From NCBI GenBank assembly GCA_020061355.1, contig JAGUYK010000008.1:24155-88154 (forward strand): 64,000 nt of DNA. The letters are read 5' to 3'. Source of the DNA: Ignavibacteriales bacterium (lineage in GTDB: Bacteria; Bacteroidota; Ignavibacteria; Ignavibacteriales; Melioribacteraceae). Made by a program: the position numbers and the translations under genes. Positions 1 to 9,190 of this stretch are shown one piece after another (position 1 is the first letter of the stretch; each line of letters opens with the position of its first letter). The notes beneath the pieces are model-generated. The model saw nothing but the letters and a program-made list of their open reading frames with translations. It was not told the origin of the DNA and did no database searches.

Positions 1-211
1 TTGTAGAGAACTTGTCGAAAACAGCATTGGTTTGATAACCGCACTTAATCCGTACCTGGGTTATGAGATGTCTACAAAAATCGCCAAGGAGGCAATGGAA
101 CAGAACCGCGGTGTTTATGAATTAGTACTCGAAAAGAATTTACTAAGCAAAGATGAACTGGATAGAATACTATCACCGGAGAATATGATTAAACCCCAGC
201 GGATAAAATAA
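1..211 (+). CDS. Aspartate ammonia-lyase / class II fumarase family lyase (C-terminal fragment)
   Basis: The 5' end lies outside the window; only the last 69 codons are seen, open from base 2 to TAA at 209-211. The tail reads IGLITALNPYLGYEMS, then VYELVLEKNLLSKDELDRIL and a SPENM ending. This is the C-terminal domain of the aspartase/fumarase superfamily, tetrameric cytoplasmic enzymes that release ammonia from aspartate or water from malate to give fumarate. The VLEKNLLS..ELD..L.PENM pattern is closer to aspartase (AspA) than to FumC, which usually ends in a D..V.PE.M form, but the active-site loop is outside the window, so the substrate is not settled. The next gene is convergent and ends 12 bases downstream. 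Confidence 0.8.
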   Translation, partial: CRELVENSIGLITALNPYLGYEMSTKIAKEAMEQNRGVYELVLEKNLLSKDELDRILSPENMIKPQRIK

Positions 212-222
212 ATAACGGTGAT

Positions 223-1368
223 CTAATTACTCATTAAATTAGTGATGAACCTTATGTTCCTTGAAGATGAATTTGAAAATATAATCTTCAGAACTGCTGT
301 AAGCGGCACAGAAAGAAACATTCCAATTATTCCCCATATATAACCCCAGAGCATTAATGAAAACAATATTACCAGGGGATTTAAACCGAGCCGATCGCCA
401 AATACTTTCGGTTCAATAATATTCCCGATAATATTCTGTATGAGAATAAGTGTTGCCATCACGAGTAGTGCGTATCCGAAAGATTCATACTGAATAAGTG
501 TCATCAATGAAATCATCATTACGGCAATGACCGAACCGATATTGGGGATGAAATTCAACAGAATCGAAAGAACTGCCCATACTATAACAAATTCAACTCC
601 AAATGACCAGGAAACTATGCCGACAATAATACCCAGCAATAAGCTTATCATAAATTTCGTAATTATATATTTCTGTACTTTCTCCGTAATATCCTTAAAG
701 GTCTTCTGCAACTTTGATTCTCTCTGAATGGTTAATGTTGCAAGATCTTCATCAATTGTATAATGATGCTCTTTATCTAGATCTTCTTTTATTAACAATT
801 CTTTTTTAATTTTTCTCAGAGAAGACTTAACTCCTTTTTCGACATAACGTAATCTTATGGCTTCAACAACTTTTTCGTGTCCGCTGCTAATAAAAATAAA
901 GAAGAAAAGGATTAAAAAAATATAAGTGACAACATCAACAGTAGATGCAAAAATTCCACCGGCTAAACCACCGTAATCGTATGATTCAAACAGATGCGAA
1001 ATATTAAAGTTCGTTAGTGAAGCATCTGTAATTCCGAGCGATTTTGCTGAAGTGCTTATCAGGTGATTTAATTTTATCTCGATTACAGGCAGTTGGCGCC
1101 CGAACTGAACAAATGCATCGATTATCAGTTTTGAAGATCCCCAGATGAATACGACGGAAACAAGAATATCAATTACAATAGCCATACTATGAGGAACTTT
1201 AATTTTTGTTAGAAGTTTGTTAAGCGGTTCAAAAAGGAAAAACAAAAAGTATGCAATTACTAAAGGCAAAAAGATGTGTTGAAGCTCTTTCAATACAAAG
1301 AAAATAAGAATTAGTCCAACAGCGGAAATAAAAAATTTTATTACGGGATCAGTGCTAAATTTTTTCAT
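223..1368 (-). CDS. AI-2E family transporter (PerM/TqsA-like membrane permease)
   Basis: A 381-residue polytopic inner-membrane protein of the AI-2E/UPF0118 family. Members export small molecules, in some bacteria autoinducer-2 or sodium/protons, but the substrate here cannot be read from sequence. Two N-terminal hydrophobic hairpins (residues about 12-80), another segment near 145-165 and a hydrophobic C-terminal half (about 235-370) match the family. The conserved NFIPNIGSVIA and IEPKVFGDRLGLNPLVIL motifs are present. The hydrophilic region between the third and fourth hydrophobic blocks is longer than usual, roughly 60 charged residues (KKELLIKEDLDKEHH...), so it may have a cytoplasmic add-on. 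It stands alone, convergent with the upstream lyase and divergent from the GH13 gene. Confidence 0.85.
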   Translation of the reverse strand: MKKFSTDPVIKFFISAVGLILIFFVLKELQHIFLPLVIAYFLFFLFEPLNKLLTKIKVPHSMAIVIDILVSVVFIWGSSKLIIDAFVQFGRQLPVIEIKLNHLISTSAKSLGITDASLTNFNISHLFESYDYGGLAGGIFASTVDVVTYIFLILFFFIFISSGHEKVVEAIRLRYVEKGVKSSLRKIKKELLIKEDLDKEHHYTIDEDLATLTIQRESKLQKTFKDITEKVQKYIITKFMISLLLGIIVGIVSWSFGVEFVIVWAVLSILLNFIPNIGSVIAVMMISLMTLIQYESFGYALLVMATLILIQNIIGNIIEPKVFGDRLGLNPLVILFSLMLWGYIWGIIGMFLSVPLTAVLKIIFSNSSSRNIRFITNLMSN

Positions 1369-1467
1369 AGAAATGATTTGTTTGTTGTCACAAAATAATT
1401 AAAAAATGAGATTTTTCTAACTATTAAATTTCTTAAATTAAATAACCAATAATTAGCATAAATAAAA

Positions 1468-2850
1468 ATGATGGGAAGTAAATTGAGTCGTAAAAAAATT
1501 ATTCTTATTGATTTTCTTTTCTTAATAATCACAATTCATTTTGTAAGTTGTCAGCCGCAGGATGAAATTAATAATTTAAATAACGCAACTTCATTTGAAC
1601 CGCCGGAATGGAGCAATAATGCAACAATATACGAGGTAAACGTTAGACAATTTACTCAAGAAGGAACATTTAACGCTTTTGCTTCTCATCTTCCAAAATT
1701 AAAAGAGATGGGAATAGATATATTATGGCTTATGCCAATTCATCCGATTGGTTTAAAAAACCGGAAAGGTACTTTAGGAAGTTATTATTCAGTTAAGGAT
1801 TATACTGACATTAATCCGGAGTTCGGAACATTAGATGATTTTAAAAACCTTGTAAAAGATGCACATGAACTCGGAATGTACGTGATCATTGATTGGGTTG
1901 CCAATCACACATCGTGGGATAATGTCTGGACTGAAAAGCATCCTGAATTTTTTACCAGGGACAGCAAAGGGAATTATGTTTCACCGTATGATTGGACTGA
2001 TGTAATTGACCTCAATTACGATAATAAAGAGTTATGGAATTATATGCGCGATGCAATGAAATACTGGGTAGATGAGTGTGATATTGACGGTTTCCGTTGC
2101 GACGTTGCTGCAATGGTTCCTCTTGAATTCTGGAAGTGGCTGCGTCCGCAACTTGAATCGAATAAAAAATTATTTATGCTTGCCGAAGCACATGAACCGG
2201 AACTTCACAAAGCTTTTGATATGACTTATAATTGGCAACTGAAAGATTTATTTGTTGATATTGCCAAAGGAACTAAAAGCCCTGATGATCTATACCGTCA
2301 TTTTGAAGAAGAAAAAAGTGTGTATCCTAAAGATGCCTTCAGGATGGTTTTTACAACCAACCACGATGAAAATTCATGGCAGGGTACAGATATTGAGCGA
2401 TTTGGAGATTTCGCCGAGCAATTTGCTGTGATTTCATGTGTGGTCTCGGGGATGCCTCTGGTTTATTCGGGTATGGAAAGCGGACTTAATAAACGACTTA
2501 AATTTTTTGAGAAGGATCCAATTCTCTGGAAAGAGAGCAAATACAGAGGATTGTATACAAAACTCTTTTCCCTTAAAAAACATAATCCGGCACTTTGGAA
2601 TGGTTCGTTCGGCGGTGAAATGAATTACGTCGATACCGGAATTAAGCAGGTGTTCTCCTTTGTGCGTCAGAAGGACGACAACAAAATATTTGCTCTGTTT
2701 AATCTTTCAAAGAATAGTACAACGGTTTCCATAGATAACCCTTTAATAGACGGTGAATATAAAAGTTTGTTTTCTGAAGAGATTTATAATTTTAATTCAA
2801 AAAAGAGTTTAACTTTAGAGCCATATTCTTATTTAATTCTATTTCGTTAA
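1468..2850 (+). CDS. Secreted/lipoprotein GH13 alpha-amylase family enzyme
   Basis: A 460-residue glycoside hydrolase family 13 enzyme that should cleave alpha-1,4 (or alpha-1,6) glucans outside the cytoplasm. The N terminus is a lipoprotein signal (IIITIH-type hydrophobic stretch followed by FVSC; Cys near residue 29). The (beta/alpha)8 barrel shows the usual GH13 regions: WLMPIHPIG, region I DWVANHTS, region II GFRCD (nucleophile D212), region III LAEAHE (acid/base E240) and region IV TTNHDEN (D300). All three carboxylates are present. A short C-terminal beta domain ends in EPYSYLILF. It resembles maltogenic or neopullulanase-type members without the N-terminal domain. Two adjacent ATGs begin the frame; either is possible. 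It precedes the kinase gene by 28 bases on the same strand. Confidence 0.9.
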   Translation: MMGSKLSRKKIILIDFLFLIITIHFVSCQPQDEINNLNNATSFEPPEWSNNATIYEVNVRQFTQEGTFNAFASHLPKLKEMGIDILWLMPIHPIGLKNRKGTLGSYYSVKDYTDINPEFGTLDDFKNLVKDAHELGMYVIIDWVANHTSWDNVWTEKHPEFFTRDSKGNYVSPYDWTDVIDLNYDNKELWNYMRDAMKYWVDECDIDGFRCDVAAMVPLEFWKWLRPQLESNKKLFMLAEAHEPELHKAFDMTYNWQLKDLFVDIAKGTKSPDDLYRHFEEEKSVYPKDAFRMVFTTNHDENSWQGTDIERFGDFAEQFAVISCVVSGMPLVYSGMESGLNKRLKFFEKDPILWKESKYRGLYTKLFSLKKHNPALWNGSFGGEMNYVDTGIKQVFSFVRQKDDNKIFALFNLSKNSTTVSIDNPLIDGEYKSLFSEEIYNFNSKKSLTLEPYSYLILFR

Positions 2851-2878
2851 TAACTTTTAACAATCAGCAAATTATTGA

Positions 2879-5431
2879 ATGGGTCACAAGCAGAAGATCG
2901 GCAAAAAAGGTAAAGGATTATATTTTTATATTCTTATTTCCGGAGTATTGGTATCACTTGCGGTACTATATGTAATGCTTCTTGGTTTTAGGATTAATTT
3001 TATCTTTGGACAATTAATTGACTCTGCAACAAAAGTTAAGATGAGCGTTGCAAATGCGAAATTCGAGTTTATTAATAGCTCAAACGACACAACAAATGCT
3101 TCTCTTATCAGTGCATGGGAACATTTAAGTCTTGCGGAATTCTATGCAGGCAAATTGCTGGAAGAGAAAGATAAGATTGCGGTAATTGCTTTACCGATAA
3201 TTGATGAAGAGATAAAATCAAAGGTACAGAACCTCCAGGTTTTACTTCTTGAGTACAGGGGTGCTTCAAGTAAACTGCTGCAAAGCAAATCTAAATCAGG
3301 TCAGAAGACAGGGGAATTATTCAATAACATTGTTCATTTATCAGATGACATAGAACAGGATATCCGCAATCTACTTGATTCCGAAATAAATGTATTCAGA
3401 TTTTCTTTGTTTGGTTTGATTAGTTTTTGTGTTCTACTTCCTTTCGTATCCTTATTCATATTTTATAGATATGAGAAACAGCGCACTTCTTTCATTAGGC
3501 AAATTGAAGCTGCCAGCTTAACACTTGAAAAGGGTCTTCATAAAAAAACCAGAGTTGAAGGAGCCCTTCAGGAAACACAGAGACAGCTTACAACACTTAT
3601 TCAAAACTTACCTGGAATAGTTTACAGATGTAAGAATGATGCCGAATGGACGATGGAATTCGTAAGCGATAAGTGTTACCAAATAACCGGCTATAAACCC
3701 AGCGAGTTAATCGACAACAAAGCTATTGCTTACAGTCAGCTTATCCATCCGCAGGATAGAATAAAAATATTGGATCAAATTCAAAAAGCTGTCGAACAAA
3801 GAAAAACATTTCAGCTGGTTTATAGAATCAAGACAGCTTCAGGTTATGAAAAGTGGGTCTGGGAAGAAGGTATCGGGATATTCAGCGAAAGAGAGGATGA
3901 ATTAATTGCGCTGGAAGGATTTATTACAGATATAACCGAACAAAAAATTGTTGAAGACCAGCTCCAACTTCAAAGTAACGCTTTAGAAGCAGCCGCTAAC
4001 GGAATTGTGATAACTGATAATAATGCGAACCTGATATGGGCAAACAGTGCTTTCTGGAAGTTAACGGGATATTCTCTGTCTGATTATTCCGAAGGCAAAA
4101 TTCATGTTTTCAAATCCAATCAACATGATATCTCATATTTCGAAAACATGTGGGATACTATTAAAAGCGGTGACCTCTGGCGCGGAGAAATGATTAACAA
4201 AAAGAAGGACGGGTCAATTTACTTCGAAGAAATGACCATTACGCCGATACGAAATTCAGAAAATAAAATAATATACTATGTTGCGATAAAGCAGGATATC
4301 ACCGAAAGAAAAAAATCTGAAGAAGCCCTGCGTGAAAACGAATTTCGATTCAGAGGTTTGTACGAAAATGCAACTGTGGGTATTTTCAGAACTTCCCTTG
4401 CCGGTAAAATACTAATGGCAAATCCTGCCCTCTTAAAAATTATTGGCTTTGACTCGTTGGAAGATGTTTCAAAAATTGAGGCTAAAGATGCTTATACCGA
4501 TCCTAACACCAGAATGGTGTTCACAAAAGAACTGAACACAAAAAACAAAGTAGTTGGTTTTGAATCTAAATGGAAAAAGAAAGATGGAACTATAATTTAC
4601 GTTCGCGAAAGTGCACGGTTGGTAAAAGACCAGGACGATAAACCTCTTTATTACGAAGGCACGGTTGAAGATATAACTGATAAAAAGATTGCAGAAGAAC
4701 AGCTTATTGGCGCTAAGGAACGCGCAGAACAATCGGACCGTCTGAAATCCGAATTCCTTGCACAGATGTCGCATGAAATAAGAACACCGTTGAATGTAAT
4801 ACTCAGTTTTACAAGCATGATGAAAGACGAACTTCAGGATCAGGTTGATGAAGATTTGAAAAAGGGATTTGATGTTATTGACGAAGAAGGAAAACGAATT
4901 ATGAGAACCATTGAGCTTATCATAAACATGTCGGAGCTTCAAACCGGTTCTTATAATTTCAAGGAAAAGGAATTCGATCTTTTCAAACATGTAATCAAAA
5001 AGCAATACGAGAATTATCTGCCATTTACAAAACAGAAAAAAATTGCCTTCGAATTACTAAATAATGTTGAGCAATCGACTGTAACTGCTGACGAGTATTC
5101 GATAAATCAAATTTTTTATCATCTTATTGATAATGCTATAAAATATACTCAAACCGGGAAAGTTGAAGTCAGTATCAATTGTGATCCAAGAAATAATTTG
5201 TATGTTGATGTAGCCGATACCGGAATCGGTATTTCGGAAGAATATATGAAAATGCTCTTCACACCTTTTACAAGAGAGGAGAAGGGTTATACTCGTAATT
5301 TTGAAGGAAACGGACTAGGACTTGCCCTTGTAAAGAAATACTGCGAATTAAATAATGCAGAGATAAAAGTAACCAGCCGAAAAGGAAAAGGATCTTTATT
5401 TAGAGTAACCTTCCACAAAAAACAAAATTAG
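2879..5431 (+). CDS. Membrane PAS-domain sensor histidine kinase
   Basis: An 850-residue hybrid-free sensor kinase. Two membrane segments (about 13-35 and 172-195) bracket a helical periplasmic sensor. Three PAS/PAC units follow (about 235-358, 362-480, 487-608), each closing with a DITE/DITD linker. The kinase core has the H-box SHEIRTPLN with phospho-acceptor His632, an N-box LIDNAIKYT, G1 box DTGIGI (about 780-785) and G2 box GNGLGLAL (about 810). It autophosphorylates and hands the phosphate to a response regulator, but none is encoded in this window, so it is an orphan kinase. The signal is unknown. The GNAT gene starts 3 bases after its stop, suggesting one transcript with the two genes downstream. 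Confidence 0.92.
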   Translation: MGHKQKIGKKGKGLYFYILISGVLVSLAVLYVMLLGFRINFIFGQLIDSATKVKMSVANAKFEFINSSNDTTNASLISAWEHLSLAEFYAGKLLEEKDKIAVIALPIIDEEIKSKVQNLQVLLLEYRGASSKLLQSKSKSGQKTGELFNNIVHLSDDIEQDIRNLLDSEINVFRFSLFGLISFCVLLPFVSLFIFYRYEKQRTSFIRQIEAASLTLEKGLHKKTRVEGALQETQRQLTTLIQNLPGIVYRCKNDAEWTMEFVSDKCYQITGYKPSELIDNKAIAYSQLIHPQDRIKILDQIQKAVEQRKTFQLVYRIKTASGYEKWVWEEGIGIFSEREDELIALEGFITDITEQKIVEDQLQLQSNALEAAANGIVITDNNANLIWANSAFWKLTGYSLSDYSEGKIHVFKSNQHDISYFENMWDTIKSGDLWRGEMINKKKDGSIYFEEMTITPIRNSENKIIYYVAIKQDITERKKSEEALRENEFRFRGLYENATVGIFRTSLAGKILMANPALLKIIGFDSLEDVSKIEAKDAYTDPNTRMVFTKELNTKNKVVGFESKWKKKDGTIIYVRESARLVKDQDDKPLYYEGTVEDITDKKIAEEQLIGAKERAEQSDRLKSEFLAQMSHEIRTPLNVILSFTSMMKDELQDQVDEDLKKGFDVIDEEGKRIMRTIELIINMSELQTGSYNFKEKEFDLFKHVIKKQYENYLPFTKQKKIAFELLNNVEQSTVTADEYSINQIFYHLIDNAIKYTQTGKVEVSINCDPRNNLYVDVADTGIGISEEYMKMLFTPFTREEKGYTRNFEGNGLGLALVKKYCELNNAEIKVTSRKGKGSLFRVTFHKKQN

Positions 5432-5433
5432 AA

Positions 5434-6000
5434 ATGGAATTAAGAATTTATCCTCTTACAAAAAGTAGATGGAAAGATTTCGAAAAACTTTTTGGTGAAA
5501 GAGGAGCATGCGGCGGATGCTGGTGTATGTGGTGGCGTTTAAATAGATCTGATTTTAATAAGAGTAAGGGTTCCGGTAATAAGAAAAAAATGAAAACGCT
5601 GGTTAATGATGGCATTGTGCCGGGTGTTCTTGTTTATTATCACAATAAAATTATCGGCTGGTGCTCGGTTGCACCGCGTGAGCAATTCTCTGTTCTGGAA
5701 AACTCCAGGATTCTGAAAAAAATTGATGAAGAAAAAGTCTGGTCTATTGTCTGCTTCTTTGTTGATAGAAAATATAGGGGACTTGGTATTTCGGTGGAGG
5801 TTATTAAAAGTGTTGTTGAATATTTAATGAAAAAGAAAGTTAAAATCATTGAGGGTTATCCTGTAGAACCTAAAAAAGATGATTTGCCTACTGTTTTTGC
5901 ATGGACCGGTTTTGCTTCAGCATTCCGTAAAGCTGGATTTATTGAATGCGCACGGCGTTCGGAGACAAGACCAATAATGAGGTATTTTATTCAACCATAA
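5434..6000 (+). CDS. GNAT family N-acetyltransferase
   Basis: A 188-residue cytoplasmic acetyltransferase that would move an acetyl group from acetyl-CoA to an amine. The N-terminal GACGGCWCMWWR block is a hallmark of a specific GNAT subgroup seen in many bacteria; the acceptor is unknown. The central motif A region reads IVCFFVDRKYRGLGISVEVIK, with the RxxGxG-type pyrophosphate loop in slightly altered form (RGLGIS). A late block, FAWTGFASAFRKAGF, is the typical subgroup C terminus. Three bases separate it from the kinase upstream and ten from the thioredoxin-like gene downstream, so the three are probably co-transcribed, though no functional link is obvious. Confidence 0.85.
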   Translation: MELRIYPLTKSRWKDFEKLFGERGACGGCWCMWWRLNRSDFNKSKGSGNKKKMKTLVNDGIVPGVLVYYHNKIIGWCSVAPREQFSVLENSRILKKIDEEKVWSIVCFFVDRKYRGLGISVEVIKSVVEYLMKKKVKIIEGYPVEPKKDDLPTVFAWTGFASAFRKAGFIECARRSETRPIMRYFIQP

Positions 6001-6010
6001 TGGACTTGAA

Positions 6011-6529
6011 ATGAAAACTAAACTTTTTATCATTTTGATTCTTTTTTTAATTTCATCCGCATTGATTGCCCAGGATGATGTTGCCTCTTCCACACTTCTT
6101 AATTTGGGCGATAGACTGCCTTCTTTTAATGTTCCTTCCCTTAGCGGTGGAACATATTCGTCGAATGAACTGAAAGGGAAGGTGATCCTGATAAATTTCT
6201 GGGCTACATGGTGTCCACCTTGCAGAGCAGAATTTCCGTTATTACAAAAAGATATTTATGATACGATAAAGGAGAGTAATTTCAGGGTAATGGCAATCTC
6301 GCGGGGTGAAGAAATCGATACTGTCAAAAATTTTATTGATAAATATAAATACACATTCCCGGTTTACTTAGATAAAGAGGCAAAAGTATATAACCTGTTT
6401 GCGAATAAATATATTCCCAGAAATTTTGTGATCGGAAAAGACGGAATAGTTAAGTGGGCATCAACAGGTTTCAAAAAAGACGAATTCTATGAAATGGTTA
6501 ATTTGATTAAGAAGGAGTTAAAAAAGTAG
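6011..6529 (+). CDS. TlpA-like periplasmic thioredoxin-fold protein
   Basis: A 172-residue exported thiol-disulfide protein. The N-terminal Sec signal ends near SALIAQ. The mature part is a redoxin/AhpC-TSA-type thioredoxin fold with the active site WATWCPPCRAEFP (Cys68 and Cys71) and a cis-proline region at YIPRNFVIGKDG. Proteins of this type reduce periplasmic disulfides, for instance in cytochrome c maturation or in keeping exported enzymes reduced; the partner is not shown here. It is the last gene of the kinase-GNAT-TlpA run. A weak GGATT/AATCC hairpin follows the stop, before the convergent lipoprotein gene. Confidence 0.9.
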   Translation: MKTKLFIILILFLISSALIAQDDVASSTLLNLGDRLPSFNVPSLSGGTYSSNELKGKVILINFWATWCPPCRAEFPLLQKDIYDTIKESNFRVMAISRGEEIDTVKNFIDKYKYTFPVYLDKEAKVYNLFANKYIPRNFVIGKDGIVKWASTGFKKDEFYEMVNLIKKELKK

Positions 6530-6582
6530 GGATTGTTAATCCATCATAATAAAAAACGCACTTTAGATTTTTTTGATATTGA

Positions 6583-7737
6583 TTACTCTTTCGCAATTAT
6601 ATAGTTAAAAAGTTTGCTGTTATCTGTTTTTATATACTCTTTTTCAATTAATCTGTTTGCTGCTTCTGCTATTATATATTTATAAATCCAGAATGACCAT
6701 TCACGAAAACTTGTTTCCTCTTTATAGACCGATTGCAAATAATGTTTAACAAGCTGGGGACGTTGATTATCAAGGTAGCGAATCAAATCATTTGTTATAA
6801 TTTCCGCAATCTCAAAAAGTGTTTTATTCTCATCCTTTGTTATTCTTGCCAACGATAATCTATTGCTTTTTACTATCCCGTATTTTGTAAATGCATCGGC
6901 ATAATCCGGAGGCGCTGAATGAATTAAACCCTTAATGGATTTAACCAGATTATCAATAAGGTGCTTTTTGAAAGTCGTGCTGTCTTCGTTTTCACTCATT
7001 CCAAAATCAGAAATCAGTTTGTCTCGTGAAATATCTGCAAAATTATCTTCAGTCCAGACATCACCGAATGTACATAAGTAATAATCTTCGTATTCGATAC
7101 ACCAGTTACCCAAAAGAGAAAATTGTTTTGATGGTTCCTCATTGCTCCTTTGGTTTATTAATAAATAATACCGTTCTCCACTCCTTTGTGGCGGTTTGGC
7201 TCTTAAAAATTTTTCTTCAATATTCTTAATCTGCCACTTATCCAACAGTGCATTATATAAAATGAACATTGCGGCATCTTCAAAAGATTCTTTTGCAAAA
7301 CCGGGCATTAGCTTATGTGAGTCTCTAATTATTTTATAGCGGTCAATTATAATCTCAGCTACCTTACTTCCGAACTCACCGGTAAAACTTCTAATCTCCT
7401 TTTCATTTTCTGAATTAACAACCATGCATGCCGGGATAAACTTTCCGTCGTTTGATTTCTTTACCAACCCTTCGCCGTAAAGTGTGTTGATAATTAAACC
7501 ATAATCGTCATTGTTCATTTTGAAGTGATCTATAATTTCTTCGGTTTCAACCTTATTATGGAGAAGTAAAATTATTTCCTTTAGATTTCTTTGATTAAGA
7601 TCAAGAATGGATGATTTTACTTCTTGCGGATAGATTACTATACCGGATTCAGCTTTTAACATATCGGAAGTATCATCTTTGGATGTGCATGATAATAAAA
7701 CTAACAAAAGTGATAAAACACTAAATAGCTTTTTCAT
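6583..7737 (-). CDS. Lipoprotein of unknown function with winged-helix-like N-terminal region
   Basis: I do not recognise a named family. The product has a clear lipoprotein signal (MKKLFSVLSLLLVLLSC, lipobox LLSC), so it should be anchored in the outer membrane or the periplasmic face. The start is the ATG at 7737; a TTG four codons earlier lacks a ribosome site. After the signal, residues about 45-105 resemble a winged helix (ILLLHNKVETEEIIDHFKMN... LYGEGLVKKSNDGKF). Most such domains bind DNA in the cytoplasm, which is odd for an exported protein. The rest is mixed alpha/beta with Trp/Tyr-rich strands. The O-methyltransferase gene lies 26 bases upstream on the same strand. Confidence 0.6.
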   Translation of the reverse strand: MKKLFSVLSLLLVLLSCTSKDDTSDMLKAESGIVIYPQEVKSSILDLNQRNLKEIILLLHNKVETEEIIDHFKMNNDDYGLIINTLYGEGLVKKSNDGKFIPACMVVNSENEKEIRSFTGEFGSKVAEIIIDRYKIIRDSHKLMPGFAKESFEDAAMFILYNALLDKWQIKNIEEKFLRAKPPQRSGERYYLLINQRSNEEPSKQFSLLGNWCIEYEDYYLCTFGDVWTEDNFADISRDKLISDFGMSENEDSTTFKKHLIDNLVKSIKGLIHSAPPDYADAFTKYGIVKSNRLSLARITKDENKTLFEIAEIITNDLIRYLDNQRPQLVKHYLQSVYKEETSFREWSFWIYKYIIAEAANRLIEKEYIKTDNSKLFNYIIAKE

Positions 7738-7763
7738 ATTAGCAATCAAATAAGTTGTATAAT

Positions 7764-8756
7764 TTAATTTTTTATTCCAATTAACAGGTTAGAACCGAAG
7801 CTTGTATTTTTACGCTCGATTCTAGAAATACCGGAACTCTTAAACCATTCCCTGATTTCTTCTTCCGTATATGTATCTCCGCGTTCAGTGCCGACAAGCA
7901 TATTTAATGCAAACAGAGTTCCGCTCAATGGTTCTGTTCTATCATCCTTCATAATAAAATCACGGATGATTATTTGACCTCCGTTGTTCAGTGTATTTGC
8001 ACACTTAGCAATTAGTTGCTTGTTCTGCTCATAACTATTGATATGAACAATAGCAGAGAGTAACATCAAATCGTATCCGGTACCGAAAGAATCAGCCAGA
8101 TAATCTCCTTCGATGAATTCAACATTGTTAAGCATATTAGATTGTTCAGCGTATTTTTTTGTTAAAGGTATTATATCCGGCAAATCAAATATTACACCTT
8201 TCATACCGGGATTCTTCGACATAAACTCATAAGTAAAGGCACCAGACCCAGCGCCAATATCCAGCATCTTTTTTACATTAGATAAATCGAGCATCAGCGA
8301 AATTATTTTAGCTTCGTGTTGGGCACGGTAGTGCATAGCTGAGATAAAATTTTCCCGCCAGATTTCCTTTTTATAATTATTTTTTTTATAAATGGAAGTA
8401 CCTTCTTTAACGGCATCCGTTAATGTACTCCACGAATCCCACAAATGATTTGTGTGGTGAAGGCTGCCCATATATTCCGGCTTACCCTTTATAAAGTATT
8501 TTTTTGAAGATTCCGTGTTATAAAACTTACCATGAAGTTTTTTCAGAAAGCCCAGGGCAACTAGAGCATTCATAAACCGGTCGGTAGCCCTTTCATCCGT
8601 TCCCAGTATTCGTGCAACATCAGCCGGCAGCATCAAATGGTTATCAATCACACTGAATAAATCCAGTTCAATGGCCGTAAGAAGAACTCTGCTCTGCTGA
8701 AATGAATTAGCAAAATTACGAATGCTTTCCGGTGTTAATATTTCATTGCCCTGCAT
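7764..8756 (-). CDS. SAM-dependent O-methyltransferase (ASMT/CrtF-like)
   Basis: A methyltransferase of the hydroxyindole-O-methyltransferase/CrtF type, about 330 residues. An N-terminal winged-helix dimerisation domain (RVLLTAIELDLFSVI ... DERATDRFMNALVALGFL) precedes a Rossmann domain with the SAM loop LDIGAGSGAF and a late LLSAIVHINSYEQN block that holds the usual catalytic His. Substrates in the family are small aromatic or polyene hydroxyls; the target here is unknown. I use the ATG at 8756. A TTG at 8825 would add a Phe/Tyr-rich 23-residue stretch unlike the family. It may be co-transcribed with the downstream lipoprotein gene. Confidence 0.85.
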   Translation of the reverse strand: MQGNEILTPESIRNFANSFQQSRVLLTAIELDLFSVIDNHLMLPADVARILGTDERATDRFMNALVALGFLKKLHGKFYNTESSKKYFIKGKPEYMGSLHHTNHLWDSWSTLTDAVKEGTSIYKKNNYKKEIWRENFISAMHYRAQHEAKIISLMLDLSNVKKMLDIGAGSGAFTYEFMSKNPGMKGVIFDLPDIIPLTKKYAEQSNMLNNVEFIEGDYLADSFGTGYDLMLLSAIVHINSYEQNKQLIAKCANTLNNGGQIIIRDFIMKDDRTEPLSGTLFALNMLVGTERGDTYTEEEIREWFKSSGISRIERKNTSFGSNLLIGIKN

Positions 8757-8866
8757 TTCAAATCCATTAAATAGTGCAAAACAAAAATAATATTTGATAC
8801 TTGTTAATGCAGATATTTTTTTCAAATCATTCTCTTGGATTCTATTGATAGGGAGCAGAAATAAAT

Positions 8867-9187
8867 TTAAAGTTTACCCTGCTTATAGAGGAACTGAGTT
8901 CTTAGTCTTAGCATTTGCCTTTCTATTATAAGATCGGCAAGCTTTTCTGTTACTGTTGTCTTGTCTTTTGAATGCAGAATTTCCTGAACCTTTGATTCGC
9001 TGACATCAATACGATATAAGCTGTTTAAAAAACGCTCGTAGTCTCTTGACATTAATTCGTTGATCCTTTTCACTAAAAATTCTTTTATTAATGCAAGGTT
9101 TGCGGCAACCGGAAGAGAGGATCCTTCAAGTGAAAAATCTTTGGAGAGTTTTGCAATAAGAGCCGTGTAAAGTTCTTTTTCGTCCAT
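8867..9187 (-). CDS. Small helical protein of unknown function
   Basis: About 106 residues from the ATG at 9187 (MDEKELY...). A longer reading back to 9229 would run through the palindrome at 9201-9225 and encode low-complexity sequence, so I reject it. The protein is soluble, mostly helical and highly charged, with a central RFLNSLYRIDVSESKVQEIL segment that reads like a conserved helix-turn. I recognise no family. It lies directly behind the ABC exporter genes, separated only by the hairpin, so it may be an accessory or a passenger of that transcript. Confidence 0.6.
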   Translation of the reverse strand: MDEKELYTALIAKLSKDFSLEGSSLPVAANLALIKEFLVKRINELMSRDYERFLNSLYRIDVSESKVQEILHSKDKTTVTEKLADLIIERQMLRLRTQFLYKQGKL

Positions 9188-9190
9188 TTT

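Noticed and set aside
4469-5005. 178-codon minus-strand frame
   Set aside because: Complement of the histidine kinase; rich in Phe and Cys as expected of an antisense shadow.
6530-6542. GGATT-GTT-AATCC hairpin after the TlpA gene
   Set aside because: Five-pair stem without a T-run; too weak to call a terminator.
8757-8825. N-terminal extension of the O-methyltransferase from TTG
   Set aside because: Phe/Tyr-rich stretch unlike the family; ATG at 8756 fits the conserved domain.
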